Below are positions 36,577-43,547 of a stretch of DNA of 64,000 nucleotides, piece after piece. Source of the stretch: Flavisphingopyxis sp963800335 (GTDB taxonomy: Bacteria > Pseudomonadota > Alphaproteobacteria > Sphingomonadales > Sphingomonadaceae). The position numbers were made by a program, and so were the translations under genes. The stretch lies in the NCBI GenBank assembly GCA_963800335.1, contig CAWDAN010000005.1, positions 222,455 to 286,454 on the forward strand. Reading direction: 5' to 3'. Each line of letters opens with the position of its first letter. The stretch's first letter is position 1. The notes under the pieces were generated by a model. That model was not told the origin of the DNA, did no database searches, and worked only from the letters and a program-made list of their open reading frames with translations.

Positions 36577-37635
36577 ATGTCCCTGTTAGAAGCCCGCACC
36601 CAGTACAAGCCCTTCGAATATCCCTGGGCCTATGACTTCTGGAAGCGCCAGCAGCAGATCCACTGGATGCCAGAGGAAGTGCCTCTGGGCGAGGATTGCC
36701 GCGACTGGGCGCAGAAGCTCTCCGATCACGAGCGCAACCTGCTGACGCAGATCTTCCGCTTCTTCACCCAGGCCGATGTCGAGGTGCAGAACTGCTATCA
36801 CGACAAATACGGCCGCGTGTTCAAACCGACCGAGATCAAGATGATGCTGACCTCGTTCTCCAACATGGAAACGGTCCACATCGCCGCCTATTCGCACCTG
36901 CTCGACACGATCGGCATGCCTGAAAGCGAATACGGCATGTTCCTCGAATACGAGGAAATGTCGGCCAAGCACGATTACCTCAACGAATTCGGCGTCGACA
37001 CCGATGAGGATATCGCAAAGACGCTCGCGATGTTCGGCGGCTTCACCGAGGGGCTGCAGCTGTTCGCCAGCTTCGCGATGCTGATGAACTTCCCGCGCTT
37101 CAACAAGATGAAGGGCATGGGACAGATCGTCAGCTGGTCGGTCCGCGACGAGAGCCTGCACTGCGAAGGCATCATCAAGCTGTTCCACGCCTTCTGCGCC
37201 GAACGCGGCTGCCTGACCAAGTCGGTCAAGAACGACATCATCGACTGCTGCCAGAAGACCGTCCGGCTCGAGGACGCGTTCATCGACCTCGCCTTCCAGG
37301 ACGGCCCCGTCCCCGGCATGACCGCCAAGGAAATCAAGAAGTACATCCGCTACATCGCCGACTGGCGGCTGGGGCAGCTGGGCTTCCAGCCGATCTACAT
37401 GATCGACGAACACCCGCTGCCGTGGCTCGCCCCGCTGCTCAACGGCGTCGAGCACGCCAACTTCTTCGAAACCCGCGCGACCGAATATTCGAAAGCGGCG
37501 ACGCGCGGCGACTGGGGCCAGGTCTGGACCAGCTTCGACCAGCGCAAGAAGGGCAAGCTCGCCATCGACGACGCGAGCGGCGACACCGCGACGCAGGCCG
37601 ACGAAGGCAAGGACATGTTTGCCGGGGTGGAGTAG
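36577..37635 (+). CDS. nrdB: Ribonucleoside-diphosphate reductase beta subunit (class Ia)
   Basis: Di-metal tyrosyl-radical subunit that supplies the radical to NrdA, 352 residues. The ligand/radical motif ExxHxxxY is at E98-H101-Y105 (NMETVHIAAYSHLLDTIGMP), with an upstream acidic ligand in FTQADVEVQN (about 67-69). Later ligand blocks are EGLQLFASFAMLMNFPRFN and SVRDESLHCEGIIKLFHAFC. The start MSLLEARTQYKPFEYPWAYD follows GGAAGG. The C-terminal tail (TQADEGKDMFAGVE) would bind NrdA. The frame is intact. Sequence after its stop changes to lower GC. Confidence 0.96.
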   Translation: MSLLEARTQYKPFEYPWAYDFWKRQQQIHWMPEEVPLGEDCRDWAQKLSDHERNLLTQIFRFFTQADVEVQNCYHDKYGRVFKPTEIKMMLTSFSNMETVHIAAYSHLLDTIGMPESEYGMFLEYEEMSAKHDYLNEFGVDTDEDIAKTLAMFGGFTEGLQLFASFAMLMNFPRFNKMKGMGQIVSWSVRDESLHCEGIIKLFHAFCAERGCLTKSVKNDIIDCCQKTVRLEDAFIDLAFQDGPVPGMTAKEIKKYIRYIADWRLGQLGFQPIYMIDEHPLPWLAPLLNGVEHANFFETRATEYSKAATRGDWGQVWTSFDQRKKGKLAIDDASGDTATQADEGKDMFAGVE

Positions 37636-37798
37636 AGAGCTTGCTACGAGATGATGCTCGCGCAATGCGCCGCCTCTAATGCGTCGGGAGAGGGCCGTGA
37701 AGACAGCTTGATCTCCGCAATAGTTCAAATATCTTCGGTCTCTATCCTTCTGGTACCAGGCGTATTCACATCTATGCGCTTCTTTCAGCTCAAACCCG

Positions 37799-38176
37799 GT
37801 GTTGATTGTTGGGCTGTTGGCATTTGTTTGCAGCTTACTGGCTGTGATTTTGAACAGCATTTTTCAGCCAAAGCTCACGCGAAACATATCGAGCGTCGCT
37901 GCATGCCTATTAGTCAAAAGAGAAGCAAAGATGTGGAAGATAAACCGAGCCGAAAACGAGTTAGACTCGCGCGCTCAAACTGCGCTATTTACCTTTGTCT
38001 GTGCGTATTGCTGTTACATCAATAGGAATATGGAAAGTCGATCAAATGGCCCGCTCTCCGACGCCAAAGACCAACACAGTCACCGACTCCCAACTCCGAG
38101 TCCGGGCACCGGCCCGTACAGAAAGTCGGAACCGTCGCGAATTCCACCTCCCCCTCCTCCACCCACACGCGAGTAA
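37799..38176 (+). CDS. Candidate membrane protein with proline-rich tail, unknown
   Basis: A 125-codon frame starting GTG at 37799. It has a strong hydrophobic helix (VGLLAFVCSLLAVILNSIF, about residues 4-22), a basic stretch (KREAKMWKINRAENE), a second Cys-rich hydrophobic stretch (ALFTFVCAYCCYI) and a tail ending IPPPPPPPTRE. The frame is open upstream to 37724 without an ATG, so the real start may be lost to a frameshift. Codon use is unlike the host genes. It may be the partner of the TIR gene downstream, but this is only proximity. Confidence 0.35.
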   Translation: MLIVGLLAFVCSLLAVILNSIFQPKLTRNISSVAACLLVKREAKMWKINRAENELDSRAQTALFTFVCAYCCYINRNMESRSNGPLSDAKDQHSHRLPTPSPGTGPYRKSEPSRIPPPPPPPTRE

Positions 38177-38619
38177 AATGAGCGATTTTCGAACACGAAA
38201 AGTGTCCTGATATGCGCATCAAGCATCTCGGAATTGGTTCAGAATGCAATTACGCGGATTGGGCACAAATAATGCGAATTTAAAAGGCTTTTGCATGGCG
38301 AAGTGGTTCCGAGCGAATAATTGGCCTTGCTGCTCGGTTTCTAAAGAACAGACTATGATCTATATCGCTGCCGAGTCGTGGTTGCGTTTTCTTTACTAGA
38401 TGCCACTTATTAACGAGAGGACGGTTCTTCGGAAACAGTACGATTCGATACGGAAGGCTCCCTTTATAACCCACCGGATTTTGAGGTGTATCCCGAGGAA
38501 TCAAGGAGGAATACTCAATTCCTTTTTGAACATGGTCGGTGCTCGGGTTCTACGGTTCCATAGGCAGTCGTCATGGTGGCCATTATCCGTTCTCATGCCA
38601 GACATTGTTCAAGCTAGCT

Positions 38620-38625
38620 AGGAGG
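38620..38625 (+). promoter_or_regulatory. Shine-Dalgarno that decides the TIR gene start
   Basis: A perfect AGGAGG lies 6 bases ahead of ATG at 38632 but 13 ahead of ATG at 38639, which is the start of the open frame. The spacing favours 38632, with one extra G around 38641 restoring MRHVFFSFHF. Confidence 0.6.
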
Positions 38626-38631
38626 TCGCTC

Positions 38632-39112
38632 ATGAGGCATGGTGTTCTTTAGTTTCCATTTTCAAAGAGATTCCTTCAAAGTTAGTCAAGTCCGAAACTC
38701 TTGGTTAGGTAATAATAGCTTTGAAGGTCAGCCTTATCTCGATAAGGCTGACTGGGAACAAATAGAGCGGCAAGGAGCCTCGTCTGTTAAAAACTGGATG
38801 AACTCGCAAATGAAGGGCACCTCTGTTACAATTGTACTTATTGGAGAAGAGACATTGCAGCGTCCTTGGGTACGGTATGAAATTTCCCAAACGCTGACCC
38901 GTGGTGCTGGACTACTCGGAGTTAGCCTTGCAGGTATGAAGAACATTGATCAAACTGTAAGTTACAAGCAATGTTCTTCGGTGGGGACCGCCTTTGAAAC
39001 TAAGTCCATATTTGGTGGGCCAAAATACCCAATCTATAATTGGGTCAATGACAACGGCCGGCAAAATCTTGGGGCCTGGATAGAAGAAGCGGCAAAGAAA
39101 GCGGGTCGCTGA
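38632..39112 (+). CDS. ThsB-like TIR protein (MTH538/DUF1863 TIR-like fold)
   Basis: A protein of about 158-159 residues. The N-terminal strand FFSFHFQRD, the block GTSVTIVLIGEETLQRPWVR followed by YEI, LLGVSLAGMKNID, YPIYNWVNDNGRQNLGAWIE and EEAAKKAGR match the TIR-like family that includes Thoeris ThsB. Those proteins sense phage and make NAD-derived cyclic ADP-ribose signals. GC content is far below the flanks, which indicates horizontal transfer. No ThsA (SIR2-SLOG or TM-macro) gene is adjacent. The start is uncertain: the frame opens at 38639, but the Shine-Dalgarno points to 38632 with a single extra G. Confidence 0.82.
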
Positions 39113-39187
39113 CATCTCACGCGTAAATAGCGTAACCCACCCCGCCGCCTACCAAACTCGCCCAAAGTACCACTTTGGGCGAAACCC

Positions 39188-39713
39188 CTAACACCACGAT
39201 CGCCGCCCGCCCGCATAGGGCCGCGCCAGCCCCTCGGCGATCAGCACGTCGCCCAGCGAGACGCCCCCGCGCGTCACGTCGCGCAGCTTGCGGCCATAGC
39301 GGTCGGTGTCGCGGTCGATCGATCTCAGCGAAAACGCGCCCGCGTTGAGCAGCGCCTGCAGCCGGACCGTCGCCGCATCGCCGCGCGCCTGTTCGTCGGC
39401 GCACCGCGCCGGGTGCGTCTCGGGCGCGTCGATCCCCGCGAACCGGTATTTCTCGCCCGCCAGCCAGAACGTGTCGCCATCGACCACGCAATTGGTCCCG
39501 CCGCCGCTGTGACACAGGCCGAACCGCGCCGACATGCTCGTCGCCGGCCCCGCACCGGCGACCCATCGCGCTCGCGGCGACCCGCGCCGGGTCGCCGTCC
39601 GCCTGCAACCATAACAGCGCCCCGCCGAACACCAGCCCGGCGGCAAACGCGACGATGCCAGGAACCGCGTCCGACGCGACCGCCGCCCCGCCGACGCGCG
39701 ATCGGCTCGACAT
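39188..39713 (-). CDS. Thermonuclease-family (SNase-like) protein, frameshifted
   Basis: Staphylococcal-nuclease-fold protein of about 174 residues. The start MSSRSRVGGAAVASDAVPG at 39713 leads into a hydrophobic anchor (GIVAFAAGLVFGGALLWLQA). One extra base near 39530 shifts the frame; the nuclease core follows: CVVDGDTFWLAGEKYRFAGI, DAPETHPARC, DTDRYGRKLRDV and GDVLIAEGLARPYAGG. The active-site pattern (Asp in DGDT, Arg in YRFAGIDAPE, Arg in DRYGR) is present. It is probably a membrane-anchored or secreted nuclease. The longer frame through 39117 is a shadow. Confidence 0.85.
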
Positions 39714-39942
39714 TCGCGCCGTGCCAGCTTCGCCGTGGCCCTCCTCGATCGAACTGCCTCCGCGCCATCGCGCGATACTGCCCCTGCCCGTTCGCGGATG
39801 CAATCATGCCGTGCGGCAGGCCCGGGCGGGACGCGATCGCCGCCGCCCGCCTTACCATGCGGTAAATCTCGCCCGGCGGTCGCGCGCGTCACCGACGCAG
39901 CCTCTGCGAAGACCGTGACAACAGGCGCCGGGACGAACGCTC

Positions 39943-40171
39943 CTAGCGATGATAATCGTCGCGCATCATCCCGTCATACCGCCCGCTGCGCAGGCAGCAT
40001 GCCTTGAAACCGGCGGCCCGAACCGCACGGGCACGGGTCGTTGCGACCGAGCTTTTCGACCAGCTCGACCTCGCCGCCGCGCACGAAGCGCAGCCCGCGC
40101 TTGACCCGCGTTTCGCTCGGGAAGCCCTTACGGCGTTTCGACGTCCGCTCGAAAGCACGGCCGGTCGTCAT
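39943..40171 (-). CDS. Small SEC-C motif protein, frameshifted
   Basis: A protein of about 75 residues starting MTTGRAFERTSKRRKGFPSE at 40171. The zinc-binding SEC-C motif GRNDPCPCGSGRRF is followed, after a one-base shift near 40020, by KACCLRSGRYDGMMRDDYH. The CxC...CC ligand pattern is then complete. Stand-alone SEC-C proteins with this KGFPSETRVKRGLR lead are common in sphingomonads. The function is unknown. Confidence 0.78.
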
Positions 40172-40217
40172 GATGCTGATGGTATTTCACTGTTCTTCTC
40201 CTTTTTCATTTGACCCG

Positions 40218-40616
40218 TCAGTGCCAGCGCACCGGGGTCGCCGCGCACGGCTTGGCGACGATCTGCCAATCGTCGCGATAGAGGATCTCGCCCGGACGCC
40301 GCGTCGCGACCTTGCTGATCGGCACTCCGCATTCGCGCAGCAACGCGGCCAGCACATGGGCATGGCGGATCATCTCGGCGGCATCTCCGTGGAACCAGCA
40401 GATCCCGTCGCGCCACCATCTGCGCCGCGACTTCACGCGGAAATGGCGCGCGTCGGGGGCTGGCAACTCGCGGTTGAACCAGTCGATCTCGCGGGCGATC
40501 GCGATCACCAGCGGGTCTTCGCAATCCGAATATTTGAAATCGAGCGCCGGGCCGAACAGCCCGCCGTCGACGCCGCGGCGCAACACGCACCCCGGCGCAA
40601 TGAAGCGCACATACAT
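40218..40616 (-). CDS. Hypothetical protein, 132 residues
   Basis: Soluble protein starting MYVRFIAPGCVLRRGVDGGL, with a conserved-looking core (DFKYSDCEDPLVIAIAREID, WFNREL, FRVKSRRRWWRDGICWFHGD, AAEMIRHAHVLAALLRECG) and end KPCAATPVRWH. The frame is intact. It resembles short sphingomonad proteins of unknown role. Confidence 0.75.
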   Translation of the reverse strand: MYVRFIAPGCVLRRGVDGGLFGPALDFKYSDCEDPLVIAIAREIDWFNRELPAPDARHFRVKSRRRWWRDGICWFHGDAAEMIRHAHVLAALLRECGVPISKVATRRPGEILYRDDWQIVAKPCAATPVRWH

Positions 40617-40925
40617 GACAGTCCCCTGACGGACCGTGGCGGCACGCCTTCAGGCGGTCCGGCCGGTTTCGTCGGCTAGTGGAAAATGGGGGTGACAGTC
40701 GGTCGGTCGGGCGCAGGCGTGCGCCGGACCCGATCCCGTGCTGCCGCCGGGGGGCCTACCGCCCCCGTTGTGTCCGGGGCGGAGGCGTTTGGAAAAGATC
40801 GAACATGTCCATGCCTCTCGTCATGCCCGCCGGGAAGGTCCGGCGGCGCGGTCGGTCCCGATAATCGCGGCAGCCGCGAAAATCAATCCCCGCGCGCCGC
40901 CTCGTCCGCTAGGTCGACCGCCCGT

Positions 40926-40990
40926 GGCCAATAGGACGCACGCCTTTCCTATAAGATCGCCGCCGCGCCGCGCCGCCTGTCCTATTGGCC
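40926..40990. repeat. 12-bp inverted repeat GGCCAATAGGAC / GTCCTATTGGCC
   Basis: Perfect arms at 40926-40937 and 40979-40990 with a 41-base loop. The arms are AT-richer than their surroundings. It could be a large RNA stem or a paired binding site; no U tract follows. Confidence 0.6.
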
Positions 40991-41156
40991 CCGCGCCGCC
41001 TAGCCTGCCGCGATCATGGCGATCCCGATCCTCTTGCCGGCACATGCCACATCGCGCGCATCGCCCCTCGCGCGGAGGCGATTTCGCGCGCACCGTATCG
41101 TGTACTTTGCGTACTCTCGGCGGTTCAGGGCAGCGCGGCCGGTTGCGCCTTTAAGG

Positions 41157-41199
41157 TCACAGTGTGAACCCGTCCCTGGACGGTGTGAACCCCGTGAAC
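41157..41199. repeat. Phased GTGTGAACCC direct repeats with a TCACAGTGTGA palindrome
   Basis: GTGTGAACCC occurs at 41162-41171 and 41183-41192 (period 21 bp) and a shorter GTGAAC at 41194-41199. The first copy overlaps the perfect palindrome TCACAGTGTGA at 41157-41167. Helical phasing suggests a regulator binding site, but no start codon lies close in either direction. Confidence 0.5.
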
Positions 41200-41226
41200 T
41201 TGTCGCGACTTTGGCGGGCTGGCGAC

Positions 41227-41649
41227 TTAGCGCCGCGTTTGGCCGAGCACGCGCCACGTCGCCAGCAGCAGCAGCACCGAGACCGCCTCGGCGATCATCG
41301 CCATCGCAATGCCGGGATCGCTCGCCCCGCCGCCCAGCAGCGCGATGCCGCGCCCCACGAGCGCGATGCCGAACAGGCTCGCCGGCACCAGCAGCCAGTC
41401 GTGCCGCCGCCGCCGCCCGTCGCGGAACGGCAGCGCGCCGAGCAGCGCGAACAGGCCCGCGACGATGAAGAACGCCGACAGGTCGCCGCGGATCGTGCTC
41501 GCGCCGAACACGCCGTCCAGGCTGACCCCCAGGTTGTCGGCATAGACCCCCGGGTCGATCAGGCCGCGCACGCCCATCACGAGGAAATACGCCGCCCACA
41601 GCACCACCGCGCCGCGCAATATCCGCTTCATCCAGTTGCGTTCGCCCAT
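41227..41649 (-). CDS. DUF4345-like membrane protein
   Basis: A 140-residue protein with four hydrophobic helices. The start is at 41649 (MGERNWMKRILRG) or at the internal Met at 41631. The helix-loop GLIDPGVYADNLGVSL followed by TIRGDLSAFFIVAGLFALLG resembles the DUF4345 family, where the RGD-like loop is typical. The role is unknown. The frame is intact. Confidence 0.72.
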   Translation of the reverse strand: MGERNWMKRILRGAVVLWAAYFLVMGVRGLIDPGVYADNLGVSLDGVFGASTIRGDLSAFFIVAGLFALLGALPFRDGRRRRHDWLLVPASLFGIALVGRGIALLGGGASDPGIAMAMIAEAVSVLLLLATWRVLGQTRR

Positions 41650-41847
41650 CTCGTCATTCTCCCCGGTTGCGGATGTTTCCGTCGCTGCGCAACCTGCCCC
41701 CGCATGGCCCGCCGCGCAAGCGTCGTAAGCCGCGCCTCATCCGGTCCAATCCTGACCAATCATGGCGCGATAAGAGCCAATATGGACAGGCTCGTCGCTC
41801 CACCCGGCCGCGCCGCGTTGCTAGACTGTCGGTCGAAGGAGACTGCG

Positions 41848-42060
41848 ATGCCCCGTTTCATCGTCAACAAGAATGCTCAGGCAAACGGCGACCACGAAGT
41901 CCACAACACGACCGACGGCTGCAGCTACATGCCCGATACGCGCAACCGCAAGGATCTCGGCATCCACCCCAGCTGTCACGGCGCGGTCGCCGAGGCGAGG
42001 CGCCTCTACCCGCAAGCGAACGGCTGCGCCTATTGCTGCCCCGCCTGCAACACCGGCTAG
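41848..42060 (+). CDS. Small Cys/His-rich conserved protein, 70 residues
   Basis: Start ATG at 41848 after GAAGGAGA. MPRFIVNKNAQANGDHEVHN, TTDGCSYMPD, HPSCHGAVAEARRLYPQ and CAYCCPACNTG show a conserved His/Cys pattern that could bind a metal. This short family occurs widely in proteobacteria without known function. An open frame upstream to 41164 is not part of it. Confidence 0.8.
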   Translation: MPRFIVNKNAQANGDHEVHNTTDGCSYMPDTRNRKDLGIHPSCHGAVAEARRLYPQANGCAYCCPACNTG

Positions 42061-42177
42061 GGCCACCGGGCCAGGCTGCCGACGCTGCCGCTCGCTCCGC
42101 GCTTTCGTCCGGCTGCGCGTCGTGTCATGGTGGGAAACCGCAAGTCGTTTTCTGCCATGCCAGCGAAAGGCCCCGCC

Positions 42178-42738
42178 ATGACCACCCGCTTCCTTCTGTC
42201 CCTCGCTGCCGCCGTCGCACTGCCGCTCGGTCCGGTCGCCGCTCAGGACGCGCCCGACCCGATGGCCGCCTTCCATCCCGGCACCGCAATCCCCGGCTAT
42301 GGCAAGATCGCCGATGTCGATATCGACATGGCGATCCCCGAAGGCACGGTCTTGCTCCACAGCTTCGATGCCAGCGAGGGCAAGGCCGGGACGCTCAACC
42401 GCACGCTCGAATCGATTGCCCGCTTCATCAACATGCACGTCGCTGCCGGCATGCCGCTTGCCAACGTCCACGCTGCGGTCGTCGTTCACGGTCCGGCGGT
42501 GTTCGATGTCACCAATGCCGAACGCTACGCTGCGAAATATGACGGCGCGAAAAATCCCAATGCCGACCTGGTCGCCGCGCTTCAGGCGGTCGGCGTCGAG
42601 ATCTACGTCTGCGGGCAAAGCGCTACCGCGCAGGACGTTCACAATGGCGACCTGTTGCCCGGCGTAAAGATGGCGCTATCGGCAATGACCGCACATGCCC
42701 TGCTGCAGCAGCGCGGCTATACGCTCAACCCGTTCTGA
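42178..42738 (+). CDS. Secreted DsrE-family protein
   Basis: A 186-residue protein with signal peptide MTTRFLLSLAAAVALPLGPV-AAQ. The DsrE/DsrF-like alpha/beta domain shows INMHVAAGMPLANVHAAVVV, LVAALQAVGVEIYVCGQSA (single conserved Cys) and GVKMALSAMTAHALLQQRGY. DsrE relatives carry sulfur or act in thiol chemistry; the periplasmic location here is inferred from the signal. The start at 42178 gives a clean signal peptide; the open frame upstream to 42127 is rejected. Confidence 0.83.
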   Translation: MTTRFLLSLAAAVALPLGPVAAQDAPDPMAAFHPGTAIPGYGKIADVDIDMAIPEGTVLLHSFDASEGKAGTLNRTLESIARFINMHVAAGMPLANVHAAVVVHGPAVFDVTNAERYAAKYDGAKNPNADLVAALQAVGVEIYVCGQSATAQDVHNGDLLPGVKMALSAMTAHALLQQRGYTLNPF

Positions 42739-42768
42739 CAGGAGCCGTTTTGATCAGGGATCACACCG

Positions 42769-42963
42769 TTATTTACGCTTTTGGCGAATTTCTTCGGCCG
42801 CCTCTTCGGCCTTGTGAGCCGCGAGCGCATCATCGGCGACGCTTTGCGCCTGCGAATCCTCGTGTCGCTGGCTGGTGTTCACACCCTCGGGCGCCTCGGA
42901 ATCGCGGCGGTCGGTCTGCGGGTCGTTGTTCAATCCGTCTTTGCGGCTGGTGTCATCAGTCAT
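42769..42963 (-). CDS. Small disordered acidic protein, 64 residues
   Basis: MTDDTSRKDGLNNDPQTDRR... with a charged helical end (AAHKAEEAAEEIRQKRK), preceded by GGAG. It is probably a conserved short stress-type protein of alphaproteobacteria; the function is unknown. Composition rather than homology supports it. Confidence 0.55.
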   Translation of the reverse strand: MTDDTSRKDGLNNDPQTDRRDSEAPEGVNTSQRHEDSQAQSVADDALAAHKAEEAAEEIRQKRK

Positions 42964-43054
42964 GGGATTCTCCTGTGTGTTTCCCCACCAACCCTTGGCA
43001 GGCCCCTGCGGTTCCGCCGATGACAGGCGGCCCCGCCCGGGTTAAAGGCACGTC

Positions 43055-43501
43055 ATGACTCCCAAACATCTTGGCCAGGCCAGCGGACTGCCCGCCTCGC
43101 CCGACGCCGCTGACCTCGATTATGTCCCCAATCCGCGGCCTGGTGCGCTGTATCTCGTGCGCTTCGCCGCGCCCGAGTTTACCTCGCTGTGCCCGGTGAC
43201 GGGGCAGCCCGATTTCGCGCACCTCGTCATCGATTATGCGCCGAGCGAAACGATCGTCGAATCGAAATCTCTCAAGCTGTTCCTCGGCAGCTTCCGCAAC
43301 CATGCCGCCTTCCACGAGGATTGCACCGTCGGCATCGGCCAGCGCCTGTTCGACGAGATGCACCCGCAATGGTTGCGCATCGGCGGCTATTGGTATCCGC
43401 GCGGCGGCATCCCGATCGACGTCTTCTGGCAATCGGGCAAACCGCCCGAAGGCCTGTGGCTGCCCGACCAGGGCGTCGCCTCCTATCGCGGCCGCGGCTG
43501 A
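43055..43501 (+). CDS. queF: NADPH-dependent 7-cyano-7-deazaguanine reductase
   Basis: Reduces preQ0 to preQ1 in queuosine biosynthesis. At 148 residues it is the short type I QueF. The catalytic Cys46 and Asp53 lie in TSLCPVTGQPDFAHLVIDY, and the NADPH/fold motif ESKSLKLFLGSFRNH is at about 69-83. YWYPRGGIPIDVFWQSG is the conserved end block. The frame is intact; start ATG at 43055. Confidence 0.96.
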   Translation: MTPKHLGQASGLPASPDAADLDYVPNPRPGALYLVRFAAPEFTSLCPVTGQPDFAHLVIDYAPSETIVESKSLKLFLGSFRNHAAFHEDCTVGIGQRLFDEMHPQWLRIGGYWYPRGGIPIDVFWQSGKPPEGLWLPDQGVASYRGRG

Positions 43502-43547
43502 CCATCTTCCTCGTATAATCAACGTTCGTCAAACAGGAGCCAAACTC

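Larger units (their letters stand above)
37636..38631. other. Low-GC island region between nrdB and the TIR gene
   Basis: About 1 kb with much lower GC than the flanks and little clear coding. Two weak candidates are a membrane/proline-rich ORF at 37799-38176 and an unrecognised 73-codon frame at 38400-38621 (MPLINERTVLRKQYDSIRKA) ending 10 bases before the TIR start. No transposase, tRNA or flanking repeat was found. Confidence 0.5.
40617..41226. other. 610-base gene-free region with repeats
   Basis: No gene is supported; overlapping frames are GC shadows. It holds a perfect 12-bp inverted repeat, a short palindrome and a pair of 21-bp-spaced direct repeats, annotated separately. Confidence 0.5.
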
